A program made the translations under genes and the position numbers. The notes below the pieces were generated by a model. That model was not told the origin of the DNA. It did not search any database and saw only the letters and a program-made list of their open reading frames with translations. From assembly GCA_022702705.1 (NCBI GenBank), contig CM040429.1, positions 9,332,038 to 9,396,037 of the forward strand: DNA of 64,000 nt. The letters run 5' to 3'. Shown here one piece after another: positions 33,561-46,815 of this stretch (the first letter of the stretch is position 1; every line of letters begins with the position of its first letter). The stretch is from Papilionanthe hookeriana x Papilionanthe teres. Lineage: Eukaryota > Streptophyta > Magnoliopsida > Asparagales > Orchidaceae.

Positions 33561-35302
33561 TTGCTGCTTTCGTGGTTATCGTTTGCTGAGCCCTGTTCGT
33601 GGGAGATTGTCGTCTAAGACTTGGAAGTCCCAGTTTGATTTGCTTGAACTATCTTAGTTTCGCTTGTTTTTTATTTCAGTCTGCGTCTGTTGAATTTACA
33701 ACTTGTTTGTGTTGTGAGCGTTAACGCTTTATGCAGTATCATTACTAGTTATATATGGTCTGTTTAATCTATATGTAATGTTTTGTGTTCTTAATGCTAT
33801 AATGTCTGTCAACTTTGTTTTAACTTGAAATTCTTTGGGTGTTTATATGGTTTGTGAATTTCCTAGCGATGTTCGGTGGAAGAGAGCCGATTTGTTGGAT
33901 TATGTTGCAGTTGTTACGCATTAACTGTTGTTTTGGGCTCCGTTCGTGTTGCAGTTCTAACCAGAGGGAATTAAGATTTGTGAAGAACATAATTTTGATC
34001 ATTCCTTGTTTACTCCACGAATATAGTTATGTTTTTGGATTCTCCTAATATCGTGAATCACAGCCCTTCATTACTAATTTTTCACATCCTCAATTTTAAT
34101 TTAATTATTTTATGTTATATTATTTATTACTAAAAAGCCAAACTATTCCAGTATCTTTCCCCATTATTTTTACTTGGCTCATTAAATTTCAATCGGTATA
34201 AAAAGCCTTTCAAATAAAATTAAGTTTCATTTTGTTCTTAATTACGAATTTATAATCTGACCTTTGAACTTCATTTGTACTTTTTTTTTCTCCCTCTTCC
34301 CAATACATATTGTTTTATTAGTAGGAGACGAAGAGCCCTTCCCAAAATCGTCACACACCGGTCAATATCAACTCCTTATGTTAATCTCTCCATTCCTCTA
34401 CAAGCAGCATTCAAAGGATTCAGACACTGGGAATTGTATGCGTCTCTTTGGGGACTCTATCGGAAGCTAAAGACTTCTTCTTTTTTGGCTTCCTTGTATG
34501 TATTTTTAATTAACTTTTCCTGAATGCATCCCCTCTCCATTCTATCGGCTTCAAACTTCTCGCAAGTTCATTTCCGGAAAGACAGATCTAACGCAAACCA
34601 TACAAGAAACCCCCCTTTCTCATTGAGTTTTTTTTTTTCCTTCCGATTTACTATTTTTTGTCATGAATATGTTGATAAAACTTTATATTACTGCTTTATT
34701 CTGTAAATGGACAAAATTGATTGATGTTTGTCCAGCTTGTTAAACATGTGTGATTAAAATGAAATTTAAATATTGAATGGATATCCTGTAAAATATTTCT
34801 ATGAATCTCGAAGAGATCTACCAGATAAAAGAATAAAGGAGTATGGCTAAGAATAGCCTGCAAGCAAAAAGATCAAAGGGCATATAGACAGAAAATTTTG
34901 TAAGTTTCTGTTTAAGTCCAAGCATTAGTACTGTAAGGTGTTTACAGAAGCTCGGGAAACTTGCTTGGTGTGTTTGCAAAGTTCAATTTATTGGAAGGGT
35001 TGTTTAATTTTATTATAGTTATTTGCAAGACTCGTCATAATAGTTGTACAAAAAAACTTAATTTTGTGTCAACTTGCATCAATGGTAATGACCAACCAGT
35101 GGATAAAAGTTTGAAAACTATACATCTGAAACCCTAAAACCTTATGCCCTAAACCCCTAAATATAGCATTTTTGCTTACATACCAATTAATTATTGTGTA
35201 TTTACATATATAATATCTAAACATCAATTTTTACATATGTCACCCTATCTTTTGATGAAAAAGTTTATCATTTTCTAAAAGTCAAAATAGTTATATTTCT
35301 TA
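33561..35302. other. Polyubiquitin 3' flank and unassigned intergenic DNA
   Basis: The first 250-300 bp are T-rich as in a plant 3' UTR. Small frames at 33839-34048 and 34264-34706 have no recognisable domain. Half of a foldback MITE (CTTACATACCAATTAATT...ATTTACATATATAATATC) lies near 35172-35250. Confidence 0.5.
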
Positions 35303-35667
35303 TTAATAGGATTTATTTGGAGAATATAAGATTTTGTAGCAGATCCTTTCTTAAATTGCAACTTTACCTATTAGCAGCTCTCAACTTCTCTCCGTTCCTT
35401 CAGAACTCTCAATCTTTTGTGCAGCTCCTTGTGTCGTAGAACTTAGCTAGGGTTCAAGTCATGTATCCAATTAGCTTTTATATTACGTCATATGGTTTGT
35501 CAAATGTCGTTTGTACCCTCGCATGTTTATTACAAGTTTGCCACTCGTAATATATATAAATAGAGATACTTGTAGCAATAGCAATGTTGTGTGAATGAAC
35601 GGGATTGAAACACTTATTTTAGAATTTCTATTATTTCTCAATTATTTTCCTTCTCAGTTCTTTCATA
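35303..35667 (+). repeat. 5' LTR of the old Copia element
   Basis: AATAGGATTTATTTGGAGAATA, then TTTTGTAGCAGATCC and CAGCTCCTTGTGTCGTAGAAC, matching 39647-39820 and 40086-40262. TATATAAATAGAG near 35550 is a probable TATA box. Directly followed by the primer site. Confidence 0.75.
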
Positions 35668-35767
35668 TTATCAGAGCTGTAAGCTTAACAACATCAAAAG
35701 ATTTATGAACTCATCATCCTCTACCTCTCTTCATCTCACTCAACAGTCTCGACAATTCCTCAACAAA

Positions 35768-36700
35768 ATGAAGGAAACTCAAGTTCTTGGAACCTTAAAA
35801 TTATTGATGTAGCACATCAAGAACATGAAAAATACTCTATTGGCATTTGAAAATTATGTTGTTTGGAAGATAAAATTTTTGAAACTCGTCATTGCTAATG
35901 GGTTCGATTCTTTTCTTGAAAACATTATACCACTTCCGCCACGATTCCAACAAGATCCCATAGGAACTCCAAATGAAAATCTTGACTATGTCCTTTGGAA
36001 ATTGGTTGATCAAAATTTGGCCACAACTATTTTTTCAGGAGATTGACTCTCTGTTTTATCTTACGTTTTTCACTTAACCAAGACATCGGATATTTGGATT
36101 ACCTTAGAAAGAAGGTTCCAATCAGCCAATTGTTGAAGAGTTATACAACCAAAAAATGAAATTCACAACATCAACATGAGAACTCAGACCATGAATAGAT
36201 ATCTTATAAGCACCAAAAATATTGTCGACTCCATTGCGGTTGCATGATCAAAGATAGATAATAATGAAATCATACTATATACTTTAAATGACAACTATCA
36301 GAACTCAGTTAAGCGCTATTGCTTTAGAAGATTTCTACTCCTTCATACTGAAGAAAGCAATATTTTAATTGAAACTTTAAAATCAACCCACAATAATAGC
36401 CCTACTTACCTACAAAACCAAAAACTCTCTTTTGAAACCCAGATTTTCTTCCAAGAATCACCAAACCAACAAGTCTTCTCCGACAAAAAAACCCAACCAA
36501 ACAAACTAGCCATCTTATGTCAGATCTGTCACAAGAAAAGGCACTTGGCGGCTCGGTGTTGGCTCAATACCAAGCAACTGCCCTTAATGTTACCATATGT
36601 TCAAAGAATTAAGTTTGACAACAACACATTTAACACCATATATCGAAAATATACTGCACTCTACTCCTTACAATGGATCTGATCAAGTCATGGTAGGTAA
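35768..36700 (+). pseudogene. gag of the old Copia element, zinc knuckle intact
   Basis: The frame at 35825-36046 reads AFENYVVWKIKFLKLV and NLDYVLWKLVDQNL, like the capsid start of Copia gags (..YL.WK.Q....I...L, ..P...W...D..L...I). It then breaks. Bases 36518-36559 encode CQICHKKRHLAARC, a complete CX2CX4HX4C knuckle. Confidence 0.7.
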
Positions 36701-39610
36701 TGGATAGTTAAAAATAATTTCTCACATTGAAAATGAACTCCTTCCCACGTTGGGTCATAAGCTTACTCTATCCTTTATACTTAAAGTTCCAAACATTTCT
36801 TACAATTTAATTTCAATTTCCAAACTTCTTCAAGACAATAATTATTCTATTACTTTTCATGCTAATAGATTTACTATACAGAATCACATCACAAAGAAAC
36901 AAATTTAGTTAGTTAAATTAATGAAGGATTATAGCCTCTTACAGTGCTTATGGCCACCATTCCTATGACTTGGCATAACCGACTTGGTTATCCACACCGT
37001 AAAGTCATGCATCACACTGTGAAACAACATCCTCACCTACAAATACACAAAAACACTTTAGCTTGTCATAGATATTATCAAAATTAAAGTTATAAATTGT
37101 CCTTCTTTGTTAGTAGTACTAATTATGCCTTGTTGAGAATGATCAATTTTGATATTTTGGGGACCTTTTTCACAGCCATTTCTTAATAGTTGCAAAAATT
37201 ATGTTTCCTTCTATAGATGCTTACTCTCATTTTGGCTAGTTTTTTACTTTGTGCACTAAATCTGAAGTGCTTTATTTTATTACCTTTCATAAACAGTTGA
37301 TAATTTAGCATAACAAATATATTAACTATTTATGATCTGATGGTGGTGTTGAATACAAATCTACCCAACTTCAAACTTATTTTCAAACAATGTTATTCAG
37401 CACCCATTTAGTTCCCCTTACACCCTAGAATAAAATGGGGCGGCAGAACAAAAAAATTATCATATTATAAAAATCGCCACAACTCTTCTCAACACAGCTT
37501 CCTTACCATCAAAATTTTAGATGGCAACTATGCATACAATTGTCTACCTCGTTAAACAGACTAGTTTTTCATAATACATACAACAAATCTCCATTTCAAT
37601 TTTTATTCAAAACTCCTCTTGAATATCACAATCTCAAGACCTTCGATTGTGCTTGTTTTCCATGACAATCACTATCTATCCATCATAAAATTTGTCTCAA
37701 GGCACATCTCTATATATTTTAGGCTACATTCAACTACACAAAGGATATCACTGTTATGATATTCATCATAATCACATGATTATCTAACATCATATTACTT
37801 TTAATGAGTCATATTTTCCCCTTAAAGAAACCCAACCAACTGTAACCACTACACCAACTTCCTTCTCCTCTCCACCTTAACTTCTCATACCTCTCAAATA
37901 TCACCAACTAACACCAACCCACGCCGCTCATCACACCAATTCAATAACAACACCTTATAACCCACCTCCTTAGCACAATTTCACTCCCTCTCCCAGTATC
38001 TCTTTAGCATCTCACCGCACTGATGACATTACATCACCCTTAACTATTACAACCTCCTTATCTGCGTCATTGCCTCGGCCACCTACCAAAACTCACAAAA
38101 TGATCACATGCACCCAATTAGGTAAAATAAAACCTTGAAAAATATTTTCACTTTTACATCACATACTCTGACACACCCATGTCAGATCAATCTACGACCC
38201 TTCAACAACAAGGGACATGGACTCTTGTGCCACCATTCCTATAAAAATATGTTTTAGGTTGCAAATGCACTTTTTGGATCAAGCATCATACTGATGGTTC
38301 CATTACTTCTTACAAAGCTTGGTTGGAATTCCAAAGCTTAAAAAAACAACCAAGCATTGACTATTAGGAAACATTTAGCCATGGTGCCAAATTCTCTACT
38401 ATTCGCATGTTTATTGCTTTAGCCACCAAAAAACATTAGGACATACAACAATTAGATGTCTCCAGTGTATTTTTACATAGCAAATCAGATTATGTATTAT
38501 ATATGTCTCAACCTCTTAGTTTCATAGATAACAATTATTTACAATATGTGTGTAAGTTAAACAAATAAATTTATGGCCTCAAATAAGTATCAAGACAATG
38601 ATATTCAACCTTTTGTAACTTCTTATATACAAAAAAAAATTTGAATATAGTTCTTCTGATCATTTATTACTCATCTGTCAACATAACAATGCACATATTT
38701 ATTTACTCGTATATGTTGATGATACTTTCATCACTTGAAATCACCAAATGCAATAAATAACTTAATTCACACATTAGACAATCAATTGAATTTAAAGCAA
38801 ATAGGCCATCTCTCACTTTTTTGGCTTGCAAATAATAAAACAGCTAATGACTATTTTAAACATCAAGCCAACTATCTATCCAACCTTTTAACCAAAGCAG
38901 GTATTTTGCAATCCAAATCTGTTTTAAAACCCTTACCGCTTTAATTACACAAAAGCAATAGTCAACTATCATCTGCAAAGTATAGGCAACTCATTGGGTC
39001 ATTACAATATCTTAAAGCTACTAGACCAGATATAACATTTATAGTTAATTTATTAAGTCAGTGTATGCATGATCTAAATACCCTACATTTTCAACTTCTC
39101 AAAAGACTCTTATGATATCTTAATAGAACTCCCCGTCATGCTGTTCCAATTATTGCTAGACCACTTTACCTATCTGCTGATGCAAATGCTTGGGCTAGTG
39201 ATAGCAATGATAGAAAATTAACAAGTTTTTGTATTTATCTCGGTGCCAATCTTCCATAGTCGACAAAGAACAAAACATCATTACAATATCATCTTCATAA
39301 GCAGAATATCGGGCTCTTGCGACCACCACCACAGAGTTTTTATGGCTACAACGGGTAACTTCACGAACTTATCGACGCACTTGTTCCTTCCACCGTTCTT
39401 TACATTGACAACACATCAGCAATTGCTCTTGCCCATAACCCTGTTTTCACGATCAAATAAAACATATTGAGGTGGATTAATACTCTGTCATAGACCACAT
39501 CAAACTCAAATAAATAGTTCTCAAACACATCCCGACCGTAGACTATAAAGCTGATATTCTTACTAAAGCACTTACAACAGAATTAAATCACGATCTTACA
39601 AGCAGGTTGA
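36700..39610 (+). pseudogene. pol of the old Copia element, heavily decayed
   Basis: Scattered matches: THWH-type and WHNRLGYPH near 36970-37000 (integrase zinc region), YVYVDDTFI-like YVDD at 38712, NNLIHTLDNQLNLKQIGHLS at 38750-38810, DNTSAIALAHNPVF-like sequence near 39400-39460. Frames change often. Confidence 0.7.
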
Positions 39611-39646
39611 CCATCTGACCACCCGATGCTCAAAATGAAATGGGGG

Positions 39647-40420
39647 TAATAGGACTTATCTAGAGAATGAAAAATTTTGTAGCAGAAACTCTCCCATATT
39701 GCTATTTTACCTTCTAGCAGCTCTCGCCTTTCCCTCAGCTCCTTTACAAATCTTGATCTTCTATTTTGCTCCTGGGTTGCAGAACCTAGCTATGGTACAA
39801 GTCTTGTATCAAATAGGTTTGTCGAAATTGACTCGTTATGAAACTCGTGTTTAATTTATTTTCGTAGGAAACAAGACAAGCACAAAACATTTTTTTGTGC
39901 TCGATATTTTAGCGAGTCGAACACGAACTAAAATTTGTTTGTTCGTGTTCGGCTTGTTGTGGCTCGAAATAATTATATGTGTATAAAGATTTATAATCAA
40001 TTAAAATTATTAATGTTAAAATGGAATAAAATATATTAAATTATATTTAAATGATATTTTAATATAAAGAATAAAATTTAAATCTATAATTGACTTATCT
40101 GGATAATCAGAGATTTTGTAGCTGATTCTCTCTCATATTGCGGTTTTAGCCGCTAGCAGCTATCGGCTTTCCCTCAGTTCCTTTAGTGCTCATGATCTTC
40201 TTTGAAGCACCTTGGGTTGCAGAGCTTGGCTATGGTTCAAGTATTGTGTTAAATAGGGCTATTAAAAAGGTTTGTTGTTCGCAAACACTTCGTGTTTGAC
40301 TCGTTAAGATGCACGGGTTTATTTCATTCTCTAAGCAAATGAGATGAACATGAACCATTTTTTTGGCTCTCGATGTATAAACGAGCTGAACACAAACTAA
40401 AATTTGTTCGTTCGTGTTGG
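39647..40420. repeat. ~440-bp local tandem duplication of LTR end plus GAACACGAAC repeat
   Basis: 39656-39970 and about 40095-40420 align at an offset of about 439 bp. Each has the first half of the old Copia LTR (TTTTGTAGC...CTTTCCCTCAG...GGTTGCAGA), then, at the same truncation point, a GTTCGTG/CACGAAC-rich segment. Confidence 0.65.
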
Positions 40421-40527
40421 CTTTAAATTTAATTTATTATATTTTTATTTTATTTTTAAATTAATAATTTTAATTGATTAGAAATTTTATAGCATTATAA
40501 TCAATTAAATCATTTAAAAATACTACT

Positions 40528-40534
<7 letters not shown>

Positions 40535-40602
<68 letters not shown>
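40535..40602. repeat. (TA)n microsatellite
   Basis: About 28 AT units with a TTT interruption near 40593. Confidence 0.95.
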
Positions 40603-40603
40603 G

Positions 40604-41049
40604 AAAATCCAAATTATATCCATAAAACAAAAATGTTTATGGGTAAGATTGTTAAATGCATTAACATGAAAAACAAAACACTTGGACGCAAATGAGCTGA
40701 CATATTTCATAATAATCAATACTCCAAACTATAAATATATATTTACAATCGCATGCACGTGATTTGCTTATATTACTTTAACGAAAGGTTAAGTTTATCT
40801 TAAGTTTTCATAATAAAATAAAGCACACATCCCCAAAAAAATTTTCTGGAAAATTAGGTGAGTACAAAAAAGGTGTGAATTTGGTGATATTCGCAATACC
40901 ACTACAATATCATCAAATATCACTAACCTGCATGTGTAAATTCTACATGGAGTATTCGCTCAAATTTCTCAACATCATTAAGTTTCAATTGATGCAAACA
41001 ACTTAAAATAATATAATATAAAATTAATTTGTAAAGCACTTATAGGGAA
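40604..41049. other. Unassigned AT-rich stretch
   Basis: Nothing recognised. Confidence 0.45.
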
Positions 41050-41338
41050 AAAAATTGCATACATAAGACATACGCAGAGATGCGTACGTAAAAGGGTATA
41101 AAAAGGTTAAAGGGGGTTATATCCACGTTACAACATTCTTGTAACCTACTTATAACGCGCTTCTGTTTTCATGCATTGGTATGTTACAGGGAGGTTACAA
41201 GGGGTTATAAATAGATTACAGGGGAAACAGAGATGTTACAATGGGGTTATAAGTAGGTTACAAGGGTTGTAACCTGGATATAACCCCCGTATACTCCTTG
41301 TTTACATGCGCAGATCTGCGTACGTCTTACGTACGTAA
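41050..41338. mobile_element. Foldback element with ~100-bp terminal inverted repeats
   Basis: The left arm (GCATACATAAGACATACGC, ATGCGTACGTAA, GGGGGTTATATCCACG, TTGTAACCTACTTATAAC) is matched in the complement of the right arm (TTACGTACGTAAGACGTACGC, GGGGGTTATATCCAGG, TTGTAACCTACTTATAAC). The centre holds repeated GGTTACAAGGGGTTATAA words. Almost the whole 290 bp can fold on itself. It is distinct from the TTTACATACATACC family. Confidence 0.75.
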
Positions 41339-42446
41339 GTTTCTTCCCATTTCCAAGGCACAGGCCGCCTAAAAATTCTTGCTTGCCAAATAGATGTAAT
41401 CTTCAAACAACAATGCAAAATTATCTGTTATCACTACAAAACACACAATTTTAGGATGTATGAAGTTTATGATATCGATACATTTCTTGACCTTAAGTGA
41501 TTTTTTAGTTTAGAATGTGGCCCAAATTATGTTGGCATTGGACCAAAAAGTCTGGTGTGCCAGATGTGGCACAATCCAAGTTACAAGAAAATTTTTGTAG
41601 AGGTCCAAAGGATCTGAGATTTCTTTTTGGTGGGGAAGCATTCCGGTGTAGCGATTTACTTTGAATATGGAGGGAAATGTAGGGACGGAAATTGAAATAA
41701 TCATCCATTTATAATCCAGGTTTCATTGATGTTTTGTTATATTATACGTGCCCCCAAATAGTAAGCACACTTCACTTATAAACCCTAAACCTCTAGACAA
41801 TTGCATCGTATTAACGTTTTAAGGAGAAGACCCCGTGCTTCTCCATCCTAACCAACATGGCAAACTTTTATACTTAGGTGGCTGTCTATAATGATTAAAG
41901 TGTTCGGGACTCGTAGACCCAGACGGGATGTTAGTCTTTCGTGAGGTGGTTGTCTAGAATGATTTAAATTGATTTAGGTTAAATCGAGGTAGGTCGGGTT
42001 GACCCAGGTTCGTTTTAAGTTTGAGTTCACCTGTGTTAGGTCGGGTCGACCCAAGTTTCGTTTCAATTGAGTCAAGTCTGGCTGGACTAGACTTGAGTTA
42101 GGTTTTGGGATTTAGGGTTTTAATTAGGTTGAGTTAGGCCTAAATTGGATTAGTCTTGCTATAGTTTTCTACAAAAATCATATTGTTTCTTGATCTGCAT
42201 TTTTGATTTGCATATTTGTTATTATCATAATAAGATTCAACCTAAACCTACAGAGGTTTATGACAATATAGCAGTATTTTACGTGATGCAACATTTTTTA
42301 ATACTAAATGCGGCAGTTTTTAAGGTCAAGTTGTCACAAAAGCATTAGAATGAAGAATGGCTGTAGCTGTAGCCAGGAAGATGATAAATGTGAATTATAT
42401 TATTATTACTTTCAGTTGCTAGGCACTTAAAATTTTAAAAAGAAGG
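41339..42446. other. Unassigned stretch with GGGTCGGGTTGACCC-like words
   Basis: Around 41960-42140 words such as GGTCGGGTTGACCC and GGTCGGGTCGACCC recur. The overlapping minus-strand frames at 41505-41708 have no recognisable motif. Confidence 0.4.
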
Positions 42447-42668
42447 AAAATTTACATACATACCACTTAATTCCTATGTATTTACATATCTAACATTTAA
42501 ATTTTATTTTTTACATACATATCACCTTACGAATGAATGAAAAGCTGTATTTCACATTTTGAAAGTTATGTGATATGGAAAATTTAGGTGATATAAATGT
42601 AAAAAAGCAATGTTTAGGTGTCGGACATGTAAATACATAGGAATTGGGTGCATGTGTGTAAATGCCCA
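42447..42668. mobile_element. Foldback MITE, best-preserved copy (TTTACATACATACC ends)
   Basis: Left arm AAATTTACATACATACCAC, TTCCTATGTATTTACATATC, TAACATTTAAA; the right arm read in complement gives CATTTACACACATGCACCC, AATTCCTATGTATTTACATG, CCGACACCTAAAC. About 60 bp of each arm pair. Relatives: 15886, 16289, 45387, 46493, 54479, 60990 and half copies at 31600, 35172 and 56755. Confidence 0.8.
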
Positions 42669-42957
42669 ATACAGAACTATTATGCCCGATATAGTATAGT
42701 ATATTAATTTATTTTAATATATAATATAGAATTAGGGTTTTATTTTAATATATAATATAGTATATTAATTACAATATTATAATAATTATATTAATATAAT
42801 TAATACTATAATATTATTATTGTTATTAATAATGTATCATATATTATAATTTATAGAAGTTTAACTATTTAAAATATGATAAATTTTTAGAATATATAAT
42901 TATTTTTAAAATATCATAAATTTATTTATATATAATTATTTTAAATTATTTTATATT
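42669..42957. other. Very AT-rich stretch of TATTAATATA words
   Basis: Low-complexity TAATATAATATAG/ATTATAATAATTATA sequence; no genes. Confidence 0.6.
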
Positions 42958-43132
42958 TCGAACAATAACGAACCAAACACGAACGAGCACATCATTGTTC
43001 GTGTTTGGTTCGTTTAACAAACCGAATGAAAAAAATTGTTCGTGTTCGTCTCGTTTGCTTATCGAACGAATCAAACACAAACTTCTTCACGAACCGAACA
43101 CGAAATGTTCGCGAACAACGAGCTTTTTGGAC
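42958..43132. repeat. GAACACGAAC/TTCGTGTTCG repeat ending CAGCCCTA
   Basis: Alternating ACGAACCAAACACGAACG and GTTCGTGTTTGGTTCGTTTA runs, ending GGACAGCCCTA, the mirror of the TAGGGGTGTAAA end at 9284. Possible non-autonomous hAT-like terminus. Confidence 0.45.
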
Positions 43133-44712
43133 AGCCCTAGATCATAGACTCATCTACACTAAATCATGTTTAATAATTTTAGTAAAGATTCAAACTTTCA
43201 GTTTAACATATCCAACATATTAAAAATTACGTTGAAAATACTCCTAATTTTTCTCTGCTTTTTTAGAATATGAAGAATCATTGTGAACATGTCGACAACT
43301 ATATGGAAGCTCTATTTTTTATGTCAGTTTAATAATAATTTTTCATATGTGCAATTACAGTTCTTATGTTAACATCCTTACCTAACAGGTGACCAATCCT
43401 ATTCAACATGTACAGGTCTTAGAAAACTGATAACTACATGATCATAACTATAAAATTTAACTTTGATCTGGAGCTTCATTAAGGCTTGATAGAAATAATG
43501 CAATAATATAGAAAGAAATAAGTAAGCTGACAGCTTTTAGGATAATGTGCCTGCTAATAAGTATATATATTGATGTCATAAAAAATGTCCATTTCACCAA
43601 GTATAAATATTGAAGAACATTTCCTATCTTAGCACACTTGAATATTTTAATAAAAATTCAAAATTGACACGAGGGCTATTCAAGTGTTGATTTCTACAAA
43701 TATATATTTGAAACAATCATTTAAATGATATTGGTCTAACAATACAGCTTTTCAATCGCCCAAATGGGCTAAATTAAACACTAATAAGTATAGCTGAAAT
43801 GTTTAGAAGATCCATTTACGGGACCAAATTGCCTGCACATTTTGTGTGTGCATATAGCAAGAATGAATGTCTCAGCAAGATAAATCTAATAAGTTTAAAA
43901 TATTTTAATTTTAATATCATTAAAATATCATAATGTCTAAAAAAAATTAATGACTAAGATGGATTAATATGAATCATCTGATAAAATTTTCTAATTTCTA
44001 GTCAAAATAACGAGAATGACTCATTTTAAAGAATAGTCTTTACTTTCACATATTTAGAAAAACTTCAAAGGGAATTATGAAGGAGAATTCTAGGGCTCTT
44101 ACCGATAATTTCTCACATTTATGATAACCAAGTAGACAGAAGATCGATGACACCCACATCACCAATAAGCTCGCATCATTGTCATTAAGGATAACCCTAA
44201 TCTTCATCAATGGTAGCAGCTTCTATGATGTCAAACAAGGATGATATTTATTGTTGCTAACAATATCTACACCTATTATCATCAGCAAGACTAACTCCCA
44301 TTGCCAACCCAACCAAGAGTGACGCTTGTAGTCTCAACCATGAGTTGCTCATAATTTTTCTATGCACGTGTATGCTGGATTGTCATTTTAAGCTTAAGAT
44401 GATAAGCTCTCTTTTATCCTGGTGAACGCTTGAGTATGCAAAAATATATTCTTATAATAGTACATTCACATAAGCAAATCGTAGAAGATCTAATAATCTT
44501 TACAACACTTGTGAATTTAACAATTTCATGCAAGAAACATATCAAAACACAAATCCACCAAAGCAATTCATTGGACATGCTCTTTTATGTCAAGTTATCA
44601 ACAGAAATTCTTGAAAACAAATCCTTTGCCGCTGCCACAAGATGAGCTAGATTCCACCAATCCTTTGAGAGCAATAAAATTTACACTAATGATTGTATTT
44701 TTGTGACATTAA

Positions 44713-44995
44713 GGGTCTGTTTGGGGTAACTGCAACTGTTTGAAGAAACTGTTGTGAAGTTGTTGCAAAAGAAACAACATTTCAAAAAAGTGCGGTGATT
44801 ATTACAAATTTATTTTATTTTCAAATAATCAAACCTCAACTTTCTTACATCCACCAAACTTTAACAGTCTAAGTTGAGAAAATCAGCTTTCATCCACAAA
44901 AATTTCTAAAAACAACAAGAAAATAATTTCCCAAAAAAAGATTGTTGTGGCGGTCTAAAACGCAAAGTTGGCAGAAAGCTATCCCAAAGGAGCCC
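44713..44995. mobile_element. Tourist-like MITE present in both duplication units
   Basis: GGGTCTGTTTGGGGTAACTGC at the left, AGCTATCCCAAAGGAGCCC at the right, within TTA/TAA context. The counterpart in unit 2 lies at about 54019-54307, so it predates the duplication. Confidence 0.65.
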
Positions 44996-45002
44996 TTATT
45001 TC

Positions 45003-45174
45003 ATCAGGACACCGGACGCAAATTTGCGTCCGGAGTCTAGTGAGCATTTCTCACATGACAAGTGGGCCCCAATACAATTCATTGGTTGTGGAGGTTTTCT
45101 AAAGTGAGACCAACTTGCCACGTGGCCAGTGTCTACTGGACATCGAACACAAAAATTTACTTCCGTGTCCTGAT
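45003..45174. mobile_element. Small MITE with ATCAGGACACCGGA ends, only in unit 1
   Basis: ATCAGGACACCGGACGCAAAT at the left; AAATTTACTTCCGTGTCCTGAT at the right is its near complement. A short palindrome AAATTTGCGTCCGG follows the left end. Absent at the equivalent place in unit 2 (about 54305). Confidence 0.6.
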
Positions 45175-45386
45175 AGAATATTTATCCATCCCAAAGAGAC
45201 TCTAAGAGCATCCATTTTCTTACTCATGGGAAAAAATCATCGCTATCAGTTGTGTATGGTGGTAGTCTTTCAAACAATGAAAAATAAAAAAGTTGTGAGC
45301 TCAATGGTAAAATGTGCAAGGATTCATCTTTGGAAAGATGAGAATACTTTTTAGAAAAAGGATGCATGCTTACATGATAAAATGTA

Positions 45387-45630
45387 TGGCCATTTACATT
45401 CATCCAAACAATTATCATCTATTTATATAGGTAACACCTATAATTTGATTTTTACCTTTATAAAACTCAAATCTTTCACGTAACATCAAAAGTATCATTA
45501 TTATTAATTTTTCAAAAGTAAAATATGCATTTTTGAGCATTAGTAAAGTGGTATAAATTTAAAAAATAAAAATTTAGGTGTTCGATATGTGAAGTCATAG
45601 GAATTGTGTGGCATGTATGTGACTCTTCCT
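45387..45630. mobile_element. Foldback MITE copy in unit 1
   Basis: GGCCATTTACATTCATCC...TATATAGGTAACACCTA mirrored by TTTAGGTGTTCGATATGTGA...GGCATGTATGTGACTC. Its duplicate is at 54479-54720. Confidence 0.6.
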
Positions 45631-46492
45631 AAAATATAATCACAAACTTCATCTCTCCCCAAGAAAAATTAAGTATTTTCTCTCTACATGTATGGGTCAA
45701 CATTTCACAACCTATGCTGAGTACAAGGAAAAAAATATTTACAAAATTATTTTAGACAGCCTGGCCCATCCTCGAGGTCCAACTATGTTATTCTTTGTTC
45801 AACTAAATTTATATCACTCAAATGTTCTAATAATCATCACAGTTGTATGAAATAAAAGAGGTGAGCGCTTATGCATCAAGCTCTCTACCTTACCACAGTC
45901 ACGGTATAAATTATGATGCTTATGCGCCCATGGCTTGGAGTGTATGCACCAAATCTCTTTGTTTTGTCATTGCCACAATATGAAATATGGCGCTTATACA
46001 CCCATATGCGCCAAGTTCTCTGTATTTGCTCAAGCGAACCTTGTTACCTGTACAAATAAAACATATATGAAAAAGCATAACATAAATTAAAACAATTAAT
46101 TTCATATAATTTACACGTCATATAACCATAATAAGGTTTCATGGAAAGAAAATATTTACCAAGATTATTTTGGACAACCAAATAAAGCCCATGCTCAAGG
46201 GCTAATTATGTTATTCTTTGTTCTACTAAATTTATATCACTTAAATATTCTAATAATCATCAATGTTGTGCCACCAAACAATGGGATTTAATTATATAAT
46301 CTTTAAAAGATGTGCTAAAATTGAAATGATATTTAATAAAACCCAAAAAAGAATTCTTTTCACTAAGTCCAATAGCCCAAATCAACTTAGTAGCTTGAGA
46401 ATTATTTTTCTTTTGTATTTAATCTATTGTACCAATATTGGAATTGATTTTCTCATATAAACTATAAACCGCAACAGAAAACGAAAAAAATA

Positions 46493-46705
46493 AGATTTAC
46501 ATACATGACACTCAATTCTTATATATTTTAACACCTAAACTTCAATTTTTACATATATGCCATCTTATCTTCCCATTAAAATATTTATTTCTTCTTTTTT
46601 TTTTTTAATTTAAAATAATGATATTTTAATTTGACATAAAAAATTTAGGTCGTATAAATTTTGAAAGTAAACTTGGGGGGTTAGATATGTAAACTTGTCT
46701 GTCGG
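46493..46705. mobile_element. Degenerate foldback MITE in unit 1
   Basis: GATTTACATACATGACACTC...TTTTAACACCTAAAC and GGTTAGATATGTAAACTTG at the other end. The duplicate in unit 2 begins at 55936. Confidence 0.5.
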
Positions 46706-46815
46706 TGCTTATTTAAATTAATCAACATTAATATAATGAATAAAAATTTTGATCAAATTTTTATTACGATAAGTCTAAAAATATTTAAATTGATTTATTT
46801 TTATTAATTTGAACT

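Larger units (their letters stand above)
35303..39820 (+). mobile_element. Old, degenerate Ty1-copia element of a second lineage
   Basis: 5' LTR 35303-35667, primer site TATCAGAGC (35669-35677; the common Met-tRNA type is TGGTATCAGAGC), degenerate gag and pol, purine tract AAATGAAATGGGGGT (39633-39647), then a 3' LTR cut short near 39820. Pol order is Copia: YVDD of reverse transcriptase at 38712-38723, RNase H remnants at 39180-39360. Stops are everywhere, and the two LTRs differ far more than those of copies 1 and 2, so it is much older. Confidence 0.85.
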
